Below are positions 40,319 to 49,400 of a DNA stretch of 64,000 nucleotides, piece by piece. How positions within the stretch are numbered: the first letter of the stretch is position 1; each line of letters starts with the position of its first letter. Source of the stretch: Duganella rivi (GTDB lineage Bacteria > Pseudomonadota > Gammaproteobacteria > Burkholderiales > Burkholderiaceae_D). A model generated the notes under the pieces. The model saw nothing but the letters and a program-made list of their open reading frames with translations, made no database searches and was not told the origin of the DNA. Position numbers and translations under genes: made by a program. The DNA is taken from contig NZ_WWCK01000001.1 in NCBI RefSeq assembly GCF_009857435.1, forward strand, positions 620,001 through 684,000, read 5' to 3'.

Positions 40319-40677
40319 AACGTCTTCATATAGGACAGCAGGTCGGCGACCTGCTGTTCATCCTTGATTCCCCAGAACCGCATACTCGTTCCCGGCACCA
40401 CGTCGTGCGGTGCGCGCAGGTAGGCGGCTAGCGTCTTCTCATCCCAGGTCAATCCCGACTTCTTCATCGCTTCCGAATACTTGTAGTCCTTGGTCGAAGC
40501 GGCACGGCGTCCAATAATCCCATTCAACTGCGGCCCATAGCCCGCACTCGCATACGGCCCCACCGCGTGACAAGACGCACAGCGCCGAAATAAAAACGCG
40601 CCGTTCTTGGGATCGCCCACGCCTGTGGCGCAGGCTTGTCCAGCTAACAGCAGCACTGCTAAAAAATATAACTTCAT
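40315..40677 (-). CDS. Small class I c-type cytochrome
   Basis: The 120-residue exported protein has a signal peptide of about 17-19 residues (LLLAGQACATG). The haem motif CASCH places Cys33, Cys36 and His37, and GYGPQLNGIIGRRA is the conserved class I segment. The distal Met ligand is likely in VVPGTSMRFWGI. It would carry electrons in the periplasm; the partner is not evident from neighbours. I chose the ATG at 40677 because it gives a proper signal peptide. Upstream in-frame sequence runs into the repeat element. Confidence 0.9.
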   Translation of the reverse strand: MKLYFLAVLLLAGQACATGVGDPKNGAFLFRRCASCHAVGPYASAGYGPQLNGIIGRRAASTKDYKYSEAMKKSGLTWDEKTLAAYLRAPHDVVPGTSMRFWGIKDEQQVADLLSYMKTF

Positions 40678-40742
40678 ACAAATACCCCAAAGCGAAAACC
40701 AAGCGGGTTCAGGTTCTGTTTCTCTGCTGAGTGTGCGGGAAT

Positions 40743-40797
40743 CGCAAAACCCGCACTGCGGCGACCAGGGGTCTGACCCCATACGGGGTCAGACCCC
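40743..40797. repeat. Dispersed intergenic palindromic element, copy 2
   Basis: A 22-nt block (40743-40764) differs from that of copy 1 at 2 positions. It is followed after 3 nt by a 30-nt palindrome (40768-40797) whose 13-bp arms are identical to copy 1 and whose centre is ATAC rather than GTAC. Like copy 1 it lies between two minus-strand genes, 35 nt past the Nudix stop and ahead of the cytochrome c gene. Confidence 0.85.
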
Positions 40798-40832
40798 AAC
40801 CTTTTGGGTTGGCGGCGCGGCTCAATCAGCCT

Positions 40833-41411
40833 TCAGCGTAACAGATGCAAAGCGGCGTATTGGATGAGCATGATGGTTTTGCCGTCGGCGATGCGGCCGT
40901 CGGCGATCATTTGCAGGGCGTCTTCCATTTTTAATTCCAGCACTTCGATGTCTTCGCCTTCTTCGGCGATGCCGCCGCCGGCGCCGGGACGGCTGGCAGG
41001 GTCATATTCGGCGACGAAGAAGTAGAGGCGCTCGGTCACCGAGCCGGGACTCATGAAGGCTTCGAACACTTTGCGCACTTCGCCCACGCGGTAACCGGTT
41101 TCTTCTTCCACCTCGGCCTTGATGCGCTCCTCCGGCGAGGCTTGATCCAGCAGCCCCGCCGCGGTCTCGATCAGGAAGCCGTCATGGCCGTTGCCGTAAG
41201 TCGGAAAGCGGAACTGCCGCACCAGCAGCACCGTGCGCTGCTCGCGGTTGTACAGCAGGATGGTCGCGCCATTGCCGCGATCATAGGTCTCGCGCGTCTG
41301 CCGCTGCCAGCTGCCATCGCTGCGGCGATAGTCGAAGGTGGTCTTTTGCAGCAAGAACCAGTCGTCGGACAAAACTTCTACCTTGTGGATGCGAACGCGG
41401 TCTTCTGGCAT
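40833..41411 (-). CDS. Nudix hydrolase (NudK/GDP-mannose pyrophosphatase-like)
   Basis: The 192-residue protein matches NudK in length and arrangement. [35 protein letters not shown] and a Nudix box ([20 protein letters not shown] then GY) are seen, in which the usual Arg of the REUXEE core is Ala. [17 protein letters not shown] follows. The family hydrolyses nucleoside-diphosphate sugars such as GDP-mannose. GGGAG sits 6 nt before the ATG. The gene is divergent from a DeoR regulator over a short spacer with an operator-like repeat array, suggesting linked control. Confidence 0.88.
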   Translation of the reverse strand: MPEDRVRIHKVEVLSDDWFLLQKTTFDYRRSDGSWQRQTRETYDRGNGATILLYNREQRTVLLVRQFRFPTYGNGHDGFLIETAAGLLDQASPEERIKAEVEEETGYRVGEVRKVFEAFMSPGSVTERLYFFVAEYDPASRPGAGGGIAEEGEDIEVLELKMEDALQMIADGRIADGKTIMLIQYAALHLLR

Positions 41412-41448
41412 GTTGATCTCCCATTTCTCCCATTGCGTTTATTTACGA

Positions 41449-41488
41449 TATCATGCAATATCGTGCAATATCAAGAAATTTCATGCAT
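41449..41488. promoter_or_regulatory. Four tandem 10-bp operator-like repeats before the DeoR gene
   Basis: TATCATGCAA, TATCGTGCAA, TATCAAGAAA and TTTCATGCAT occupy 41449-41488 head to tail, one unit per helical turn, ending directly at the DeoR start codon. DeoR-family repressors are known to use repeated sites of about one turn. Autoregulation and control of the divergent Nudix gene are inferred. Confidence 0.6.
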
Positions 41489-42244
41489 ATGCTGACACGC
41501 CAACGCAAAGAATTGCTGCTCGCCCGCCTGCACAAGGACGGCCAGATCGTCGCCAAATCGCTGAGCGAGGAGCTGGGCCTGTCCGAGGACACTATCCGCC
41601 GCGACCTGCGCGAACTGGCCAGCGAAGGCTTGCTGCAACGCGTACACGGCGGCGCCCTGCCCCCCTCGCCGGCGCTGGGCAACTTCGCGCAACGCCAGCA
41701 GATTTCCAGCGACACCAAGCCCGCCATCGCCCGCGCCGCGGCCGCCATGATCGAGCCGGGCCAGGTGGTCTTCATCGACGGCGGCACCACCGCCGTGCAG
41801 CTGGCGCGCGCGCTGCCGCAAGACTTGCGCTGCACCGTGGTCACGCACAGTCCCTCGGTGGCAGTGGAATTGGTCGAGCATCCGCTGGTTGATGTGATCC
41901 TGATCGGCGGCCGGTTATTCAAGCACTCCGTGGTGGCGATGGGGCCAGCGGCACTGGAAGCCATCACGCAAATCCGCACCGACATTTACTTCATGGGCGT
42001 GTGCAGCCTGCATCCGCAAACCGGCATCAGCACCGGCGATTTCGACGAGGCGGGCGTCAAGCGCGCCATCAGCAGCATGGCGCAGCGCACCGTGGTACTG
42101 GCGTCGCCGGAAAAACTGGACACCGCCTCGCCCTATCAAATCGCACCGCTGTCGCAAGTCCACACCATCATCGTCACCGGCGATGCGCCGGAAGCGCTGG
42201 TCGCGCCGTATCGCAACATGGGAATCGCCATCGCTAGGGCATAG
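41489..42244 (+). CDS. DeoR-family transcriptional regulator
   Basis: The 251-residue protein begins LTRQRKELLLARLHKDGQIV and carries the DeoR HTH signature GLSEDTIRRDLRELASEGLLQRVHGGAL. It continues with a sugar-isomerase-like sensor domain (VFIDGGTTAVQLARALP, VTHSPSVAVEL, DIYFMGVCSLHPQTGIST, VVLASPEKL). Such regulators respond to phosphorylated sugars, so a pentose phosphate from nucleoside breakdown is a plausible effector (inference). ATGs at 41453, 41483 and 41489 are in frame. The last fits the family start best and leaves the repeat array upstream. Confidence 0.9.
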   Translation: MLTRQRKELLLARLHKDGQIVAKSLSEELGLSEDTIRRDLRELASEGLLQRVHGGALPPSPALGNFAQRQQISSDTKPAIARAAAAMIEPGQVVFIDGGTTAVQLARALPQDLRCTVVTHSPSVAVELVEHPLVDVILIGGRLFKHSVVAMGPAALEAITQIRTDIYFMGVCSLHPQTGISTGDFDEAGVKRAISSMAQRTVVLASPEKLDTASPYQIAPLSQVHTIIVTGDAPEALVAPYRNMGIAIARA

Positions 42245-42248
42245 ACGT

Positions 42249-42407
42249 TTCAACATCTTCGCCCGCGCTACGTCCATGGAGCTGGAGCAGCAATACGTGC
42301 CGGTACGCCTGCCGGTCGATAAGGGCTTGCTCGGCTACCGCCTGTTCCTGATCCGCGGCGCCGATCTACCGCGCTTTGCCGCCGTCACCCCCATCACCGG
42401 GAAGTGA
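42249..42407 (+). pseudogene. Remnant of a periplasmic solute-binding-like gene
   Basis: An open stretch with no start of its own encodes FNIFARATSMELEQQYVPVR, then LPVDKGLLGYRLFLIRGADLPRF and a stop. The pattern RxLPVDKGLLGYRLFLIR is the one seen early in certain extracellular solute-binding-like proteins (recalled resemblance), but neither the signal peptide nor the downstream two-thirds is present. It is wedged between the DeoR stop and the S1/P1 nuclease stop. A short real gene starting at 42276 cannot be excluded. Confidence 0.45.
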
Positions 42408-43469
42408 TCAGGGCCAAATGGCCTTGAGTACAGCAGCGAGGTGGTAGCCGCCTTGTATCAACTGGGTCTTGGCCGCAGCCGATGATGGCAGAGGGTAGTT
42501 ATCAGGGATCGCCAGCGGCCACACGTTGTACATCTCACCGGTGGTCTTGCTGGCTTGCTGCCCCATTGGCCCCGGCACCACGTCGGTGTAGGCCAGCTTG
42601 GCCACCACCAGCGTTTGATCGGCCCATTGATACGGCCACGTCACCGGGTCGCCGCTGCTAGGCGCCACCACCGGATTGCCCGCAATGACCATCTGCGCAA
42701 ACTGCTCCGGCGTGCGCGCGCCGATGCGGCGGAAGGCGTAGTTCACCACCGTGCTGTCCCAGTACGAGTGGAAGGCGCGCGTGGTCTGCGGCGCGCGCGC
42801 CGGCGTACCGGCTGGCGCAGCAGGCTTGTCTTCCGCAGGAATCAGCTGCGCGCTATTGGCGGTCAGCTTGATATCGTCCAGTTGCAGATTATTGCCGCCG
42901 GTTGAACCGAAAGCTTCCTTGTCATCGAGCTGCTTCTGCGTCGGCAGCACAAAGCCGCCATTCTTGCCGACATAGCCTTCGCCCACGTGCAGCGGCTGCG
43001 CGATATCGCCGCTCAAGTGCGTCAACATCAACAAGGCCTGGCGCGGTGTGAAGTTATGCGGATTGGTGGTGGCGTCGCCCTTCCCTTGCAGCACGGCGAT
43101 GCACTGCTTGAGCGTCTGCACGATATCGTGATCAGTGGTGCCGACGCCATGGTCTTCGTAGTGCGACAACTGGAACGGCACGTCGGTGTAGTGGTACTCG
43201 CTATGCTTAGGATTGGCGCTGGTGTAAGCCACCATCTCCGGCGTTTGCGGGCCGCAGTAAGTGCCCTTCACGCAGTCCGCCCACGACGCGACACCTGCCA
43301 GACTCTCGCCCGGCAGCAGCAAAGCCTGCACCTGCTTCTCAGCGTTGCTGCCCTTGATCAGTTGATCCGCAATCGCACCAACGGCGCGGTGGCCGTCGTT
43401 GCCCCAGGCGTGAGCGTTAAACGACACAAAGGCGCTGCTCAACGCCAGGATACATGCGAGCTTCTTCAT
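42408..43469 (-). CDS. S1/P1-type nuclease (exported)
   Basis: The 353-residue protein has a signal peptide of 21 residues ending AHA, which makes Trp22 the mature N-terminus as required for zinc binding. The zinc ligand set of P1 nuclease is intact: WGNDGH, VASWADC, HSEYHYTDVP, MLTHLSGDIAQPLHVGEG and RAFHSYWDSTVVN. These enzymes cut single-stranded DNA and RNA to 5'-nucleotides. The start overlaps the PLD-family stop (ATGA), and a 5'-nucleotidase lipoprotein heads the operon, which together gives nucleic acid to nucleoside conversion outside the cytoplasm. Confidence 0.93.
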   Translation of the reverse strand: MKKLACILALSSAFVSFNAHAWGNDGHRAVGAIADQLIKGSNAEKQVQALLLPGESLAGVASWADCVKGTYCGPQTPEMVAYTSANPKHSEYHYTDVPFQLSHYEDHGVGTTDHDIVQTLKQCIAVLQGKGDATTNPHNFTPRQALLMLTHLSGDIAQPLHVGEGYVGKNGGFVLPTQKQLDDKEAFGSTGGNNLQLDDIKLTANSAQLIPAEDKPAAPAGTPARAPQTTRAFHSYWDSTVVNYAFRRIGARTPEQFAQMVIAGNPVVAPSSGDPVTWPYQWADQTLVVAKLAYTDVVPGPMGQQASKTTGEMYNVWPLAIPDNYPLPSSAAAKTQLIQGGYHLAAVLKAIWP

Positions 43470-44689
43470 TCAGGACTGCCTTTCGACGGCTTAGGATATT
43501 GCTTGTTGATGTCGAGGACTTGCGCGTACGGCGAGCTCCAGGTCTGCTCGTGCAGAGCGCTTACGCGCTGGGCCATCTTCTCGTTGCGCATCACCACTTC
43601 CAGATTGCGCGACAGGTCGAAGTAACCGCCGGCCCAATTGCTGGTGCCTACCCACGCGATCTGATTATCGATCACCATGGTCTTGCTGTGAATGACGCGC
43701 GCGAACGGAATGAAACCGCTCGACGCCACCGGCAGCGTCACCACGCGGATCTCCACGTTCGGCAGCACGGCCAGGCTTTTCAGGTAAGCCTGCGCCGGCT
43801 TTTCCAGATTCCAGTTGGAGACCATCAGCTTGATCTTCACGCCGCGCTGGGCCGCAGCACGCACCGCGTTGTCGATCACGCCGTAGTAAGGACGCGTGCC
43901 TTTCGGGCCGTAGCTCAACGGCGCGTAGTCCAGCAGCTGGATGCGCACTTCGTTCTTGGCTTCCGCCAGCAGCGCCGGCAAGCCGGTCTCGGAATCGCCG
44001 ACGCCAGCAGGGTTGTATTGATTAGGGCTGGACAGCAGGAAGTTATGCTGGTGCAGATCGCCCATCGCCGTGCGCACATTCAGCACCGGCGCCACCTGCC
44101 CTGCCGACGTCAAGGCCTGCGCGCGCCAATCCTGATTGAAGATCGCCAGTACCTGCTCCACCACTTTCGCATCGGTGATGCGCAAGCCCGTTTCGTGGAT
44201 GTGTTCAAACGAACGCCAGTCAAAATTCTGGCTGCCGATGTAGGCCGTGGCGCCGTCCACCACCAGGTACTTGGCGTGAATGATGCCGTTGCCGGTCAGC
44301 TTGTTGAAGTCCAGCACGCGGAACTCCAGGTTAGGAATCGCCTTCAGACGCTCAATGGTGGGCTGCTCCGACAAGCCGATGCCTTTTTGATCGAGCAGGA
44401 AGCGGATCTTCACGCCGCGCTTACCTGCGGCCTCCAGGCGCTCCACCACTTTTTCAAACACGCTGCCCGGCTTGACCACGGCGTAGAACTGGCCGATGAC
44501 GATTTCGCTCTTGGCGTTATCGAACAACTCGGTCCACACTTGCGCGGCGCTGCGCAGGTCATCGCTGTGCAGCGAGGTTTCCACCGGCGCGGTCTGCACC
44601 AGTTCATAGCCGGGAATCGAAAACTCGGCGCGCGCCGGCGCTGCCAGCACGGCGGCCGACACCAAGGCCGAAAGTAAAATACGACGCAT
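43466..44689 (-). CDS. Exported phospholipase D-superfamily protein (two HKD motifs)
   Basis: The 407-residue protein has a signal peptide (about 21 residues, AAPARA) and two complete HxKxxxxD motifs: HAKYLVVDG with GSQNFDWRS, and HSKTMVIDN with GTSNWAGGY. The family includes phospholipases, phosphodiesterases and Nuc-type endonucleases. Two catalytic halves with this spacing resemble PLD3/PLD4-like exonucleases as well as lipases. In an operon with an S1/P1 nuclease and a 5'-nucleotidase, nucleic acid cleavage is plausible but unproven. AGGAG at 44695-44699 sits 5 nt from the ATG at 44689, ruling out a GTG two codons earlier. Confidence 0.88.
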   Translation of the reverse strand: MRRILLSALVSAAVLAAPARAEFSIPGYELVQTAPVETSLHSDDLRSAAQVWTELFDNAKSEIVIGQFYAVVKPGSVFEKVVERLEAAGKRGVKIRFLLDQKGIGLSEQPTIERLKAIPNLEFRVLDFNKLTGNGIIHAKYLVVDGATAYIGSQNFDWRSFEHIHETGLRITDAKVVEQVLAIFNQDWRAQALTSAGQVAPVLNVRTAMGDLHQHNFLLSSPNQYNPAGVGDSETGLPALLAEAKNEVRIQLLDYAPLSYGPKGTRPYYGVIDNAVRAAAQRGVKIKLMVSNWNLEKPAQAYLKSLAVLPNVEIRVVTLPVASSGFIPFARVIHSKTMVIDNQIAWVGTSNWAGGYFDLSRNLEVVMRNEKMAQRVSALHEQTWSSPYAQVLDINKQYPKPSKGSPE

Positions 44690-44706
44690 GCTCACTCCTA
44701 AAATTT

Positions 44707-46392
44707 TTACAGGCTCTTGAAGCGCACCAGCGGCGCGGCTGCACCCGCCGGTTTCTTATCCTGATCGCGCTTGATCAAATAGCTGGTCAGCGCATCGAGA
44801 TCGCGCACGCCGGTCGGCGCGCGGTTGCTGCCCTTGGTGAAAGCCGGGAAACCATCGCCGCCTTCGGCCAGGAAGTTATTCGTCACCACGCGGTACTGCG
44901 ACTCCATCTGCAGCGGCATGCCGTTCAGCTTCACGCTGCCCGGCACGATCTTGCGGCCTTCCGGCTGCGCCGGATCCCACTCGTACCAGAAGCCTTCCGA
45001 CACTTGCAGCAAGCCGCGCTTCGCATCGCGGCCGCCGATCCACTGTTCTTCCAGCAGTTCGACGATTTGCGAGCCGCGCAGATTCATCGCCACCATGGTG
45101 TTCCCAAACGGGAGCACCGCCATTGCGTGGCCTAGCGTGACGCGGTTGCCTGCAGCGGTTTCCAGGTCTTGGCGAATACCGCCCGGATTTTGCAGCGCGA
45201 TTTGCGCGCCGAAAGGACGGCCTGCATACAGCATGGAGTCCGCCACCAAGTCACCCAGCGCCGATTCGCGCGCGTGGTCTTTTCCACGCTTCACGCTCGG
45301 CACGGCCAGCGTGGCGATAGGCTGCGCCAGCGCGGCGGTGCTGCGTTCACGGGCCTTTTTCAAGTACGCATCCAGCGCGGGATCGGCCGGCCACGTGCCC
45401 GGCACCATCACTTCCTGCATGGCGCTGACATTGCGCACGGTGTTGGTCTCGGTATCCACGGTCAGCTTGATGCGCGACATAACGTGGCCGCCCATGTCGG
45501 ACTGCGTCACGGTGCGGCCATCGACCTTGCACAAATAGCCCTGGTGCGAGTGGCCGCTAATGACCACGCGGATCGCGGGATCGAGGCGCTTCACTACGTC
45601 GGTGATCGGGCCTTTCAAATTGGCGCAATCCTGCTGGTCGAATTTATCGATGGTGCGGCCGCCTTGGTGGATCAGCACCACGAACACGCCTACGCCCTGC
45701 TTGCGCAGTTCCGGCAGCTGGCGGTTGATGGCATCCGCTTCGTCCACAAACTCCAGGCCCGCAATGCCGGAGGCCAGCGCCGATTCAGCGGTCTCGCGCA
45801 GCACGGTGCCGATGAAGCCGACCTTCACGCCGTGCGAGGTCTCGATTTTGTAGGCAGGCAGCACCGGCTTGCGCGTGGTCATATCGATCACGTTCGCAGC
45901 CAGGTACTGGAACTGCGCGCCTTGATAGGTGCCTTCAAATTTGCAGGCCTTATCAGCGCGCGGCGACACGCAGCCGCCCTTCTGCTGGCGCAGCAGCTCA
46001 ATGCGGCCTTGATCGAATTCGTGATTGCCGACCGACGTCGCGCGCAGGCCGAGCAGATTCATCGCGCCGATGGTCGGCTCGTCGGCCCACATCGAGGAGA
46101 TGGCCGGACTGGCGCCGATCAAGTCGCCGGCGCCGACCAGCAGCAGTTCCGGGTCTTGCTTGCGCCACGCTTGCAGCGCTGCGCCCAGCGTATCGATGCC
46201 GCCGGCCTGGATCACGCGCTCGCCGCCGCCGGCTGCGCTGTCCCAGGTGTACTTGCTGGCTTCCAGATTGCCATGGAAATCGTTCAACGCCACTAGTTGA
46301 ACTTCGGTGATATTGGCCGGTGGCGGCGGAGGTTTGCGCCACGCGCAACCAGCCAGCGCAACGGCAATCAAGAGGCTCAGGTATTTGTTCAT
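44707..46392 (-). CDS. 5'-nucleotidase/UshA-like metallophosphatase lipoprotein
   Basis: The 561-residue protein has a lipoprotein signal (LLIAVALAGC). The metallophosphatase domain shows LVALNDFHGNLEAS, GAGDLIGASPAISS, GNHEFDQGRIELL and VVISGHSHQGYL. The C-terminal 5'-nucleotidase domain shows LQNPGGIRQDLETAAGNRVT and GHAMAVLPFGNTMVAMNL. The family dephosphorylates nucleotides at the cell envelope to yield nucleosides. It is the first gene of the operon with PLD and S1/P1 genes (17-nt gap). A terminator separates it from the upstream Oar-like receptor. The start at 46392 gives the lipobox at the expected position. Confidence 0.94.
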   Translation of the reverse strand: MNKYLSLLIAVALAGCAWRKPPPPPANITEVQLVALNDFHGNLEASKYTWDSAAGGGERVIQAGGIDTLGAALQAWRKQDPELLLVGAGDLIGASPAISSMWADEPTIGAMNLLGLRATSVGNHEFDQGRIELLRQQKGGCVSPRADKACKFEGTYQGAQFQYLAANVIDMTTRKPVLPAYKIETSHGVKVGFIGTVLRETAESALASGIAGLEFVDEADAINRQLPELRKQGVGVFVVLIHQGGRTIDKFDQQDCANLKGPITDVVKRLDPAIRVVISGHSHQGYLCKVDGRTVTQSDMGGHVMSRIKLTVDTETNTVRNVSAMQEVMVPGTWPADPALDAYLKKARERSTAALAQPIATLAVPSVKRGKDHARESALGDLVADSMLYAGRPFGAQIALQNPGGIRQDLETAAGNRVTLGHAMAVLPFGNTMVAMNLRGSQIVELLEEQWIGGRDAKRGLLQVSEGFWYEWDPAQPEGRKIVPGSVKLNGMPLQMESQYRVVTNNFLAEGGDGFPAFTKGSNRAPTGVRDLDALTSYLIKRDQDKKPAGAAAPLVRFKSL

Positions 46393-46410
46393 AGTCGCGT
46401 ATTGTACAAA

Positions 46411-46444
46411 TAAAAAAACGGCTGATGTTGCCATCAGCCGTTTT
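46411..46444 (-). terminator. Rho-independent terminator of the Oar-like receptor gene
   Basis: The 13-nt arms AAAACGGCTGATG (46415-46427) and CATCAGCCGTTTT (46432-46444) are perfectly complementary around a 4-nt loop. On the minus strand the stem is followed by a run of U residues, 26 nt past the receptor stop. Confidence 0.9.
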
Positions 46445-46469
46445 GATTCACTACGTTACAGACGAGAGA

Positions 46470-49400
46470 TTAGAACTCGTACTTAACGGTAGCTTGCACT
46501 GCCCACTGCGATTCGCCTTTAACCTGGCGTACATCCAGCGCTTCAACTGCATCGCGCACTTTGTAGATGTACTTGCCGCTAGCGTCCAGGCCAACGTAGT
46601 CGACGAAGCTACGTGCTTGCGCACCAGCCGACTGGAAGCCCACTTCGTTGATACGGCCCCACTTCTTGTTCAGCAGATTGCCGAAGTTGAACATATCCAG
46701 CGTGAACGAAGCCTTGTGGCCCTTGAACAAACCTGGGATTTCCTGCGACAGGCGCAGATCGAAGGTGTTGGTCCATGGCGAGAAGTCGGTGTTACGGCCC
46801 ACTACGCCGCCAGCAGCCTTCTTCAGTACCGAGTTGGCATTGACGATCGACCAGAACTTGTCTTCGTTGGCATGGTTGGTTGCGGTGTCGCCAGCGAACA
46901 CCACTTGGCCCGAACCTGGCGCCGAAGGGATGTACATCAGGTCATTACCGGCCAGAGCATCACCGTTCATGTCGTTATTGATAGTCCAGCTGTATGGCTT
47001 ACCGGTACGGCCTTCGTAGAACAAGCCGAAGGTGGTTTTGTACGAACCGAAGAAACGCTTCTGGAAGTTAACCAGCGCGCTGATACGGTCCTTCACCAGG
47101 TAGCTCGAGTTGGCGTTGACTTCTTCGTTCGGGTTGAGTACCGAGCGGCCCGAGAAGTTCGAGCCCGAAGTCGACGAGGTCAGTGGCGACACTTCGCGCG
47201 ATTCGGTGTAGGTGTAAGCCACCGACCATTGCAGGCCGTTGACCATCGGACGGCTCAGCGAAACGGTCGCCTGGCTGCTGCCACCTTTGTGGGTGCCGGT
47301 TGCAACCAGCACGTTGTTGTAGGCGGCGTTGCTGCCAGCCTTGTTACGTGCAGGCGTAGTGCCGGTGCTGCCGCAGACAGCGCCGGTGGTCGTCAACGAA
47401 CCGGTCGCCGACCAGCAAGCTGCGTTGTAGCCGCCGGCAGTGTAGTACAGCTCACGGCCATCGGTGCCGATCTTGGTAGGCTTACCCAAGTTCAAGTTCT
47501 GGTAGTAGATACCATCCTTGACGTCGGTCTTCAACGCTTCCAGGCCCAGCACGATGCCGTACCATGGCAGTTCGGTGTCAAACGCGATGTTCGACTTCCA
47601 GACCGATGGCTGCTTCAGGCCAGGAGCCAGTGCATCGACGTTGATCTGCGCTGCGCTGGTACCACCGCTCAGCACGGTAGGCTGCTTGGTGATATCAGGC
47701 GTGAAGGTGCCGCCAACGGCTGGGCAAGCGCGGGTCGACGAGTTGCAGCTGATGCTGGAGGTCACAACGCCAGGGTTGGAGAACGGGTTGGACAGCCACA
47801 CGGTCGCCGCTGCACCTTGGAACAGGCCGGCGCCACCGCGCACTTGCATCGGACGAGCGCTGTCAAACTTGTAGTTGAAGCCGGCACGCGGCTGCCACAC
47901 GTTCTGACCATCGAAGGTCTGGGTGTTGTCGATGCCGAAACCACCAGTCTGGCGGCCGCCAACTTCTGGGCCTACAGCGGCAGCAACACCAGCGTTACGC
48001 AGTGGACGGTCGCCCATGCGGGTCGCGTCCAGACGCAAGCCGTAGCTCACGGTCAGGTTGCTGTTAACCGACCAGGTATCTTGCACGAAAGCGCCTTCGT
48101 TTTTCATGCTGAAGGTCGATACGGCTTGATTCAGGTCGTAGCCCGAGTTAGGGATCTGCACGGTGTACGACGATGGACGGCCGATGCGGAAGTTTTCCAG
48201 CACAGCAGCTTGCATGTCGGCATTGCTCACCTTGGAGCAATCAGCCAGCGTGGCGCCACCCAGGAAAGCATAGCTCCAGTTGTTGACGCACGAGAAGGTG
48301 TAGTTGCCCCAGATATTTTGCAGGAAGGCGTTGTACACATCGTTCTTGCTGTAGTCGCCACCGAACTTGATCTCGTGGTCACCCACCGACCAGTTGGCGC
48401 CCAGGTAGGCGTCTTTGGTCTTGGTGCCCAGGATGTTGCGCTGGCGGCTGTTGTCGGTACCGAACGACAGGGTACGGGCGGTGGTCGGCACGGCAGCCGG
48501 GGTGCCCGCTGCATTGGCGCCAGTGAACGACAGGTTAATCAGCGGCAGGTTCGAGTTCAGGGTCGGCACGCTGTCATAGTCGCGCGACGACACTTTGAAT
48601 TCGGTCGACAGGGTTGGGCTCCAGTCGGCGGTCCACTGGCCTACCAGCGTTTCGATGGTTTTGCCTTGCGAGAACCATTCCGAGTTCAGCGACAGGCCGG
48701 TAGCGCTCATGCCGGTGAATTGTGGCTCGGCTTGCTTGGTCTTCGAGTAACGCACCATGGCGCGGTGGTTGTCGTTGATGTTCCAGTCCAGTTTCACCAG
48801 GCTGTCATCCACGGTCAGGGCCGAACCAGCGGTCATGCTGGAGTCGCCGATGTTGATGCCGTAGGTGTTCTTGGCGATATCTTGCGCGCCGCTGATGGCC
48901 GATGGGTTAATGCCGACGTTGGTGAACTGGCTGCCGATCGGGCCGAAGGACGGCGCGTTACGGGTCGATTCCAGTTTTTCGTAGGCGGCGAAGATGAACA
49001 GTTTGTCTTCGATCAGCGGGCCGCCAACGGTAACACCCTTGGTGGTTTCCTTGAACGGCGCTGGTGCGCTGTAGGTGTCGGTCGAAGCGTTGTAGCGGTC
49101 GCCGGCCAGCTTGTCGTTACGGAACACATAGTAGACGCTGCCCTTGACCTTGTTGGTACCGGACTTGGTAACGGCGTTGATGTTGCCGCCGGTGTAGCCC
49201 TTCTGGGTCACGTCGTAGTTAGCCACGTTCACCTGCACCGACTGGATCGCTTCGATCGAGATCGGCTGCTTGGCGGTTGGGCTGCCGTTCGACTCCAGGC
49301 CGAAGGTGTCATTCACGGCCACGCCGTCAATGGTCAGCGAGTTGTAGCGCGAGTTCTGGCCGGCCACGGACATTTCGCCACGCTCTTTGTCGGTCTGCGC

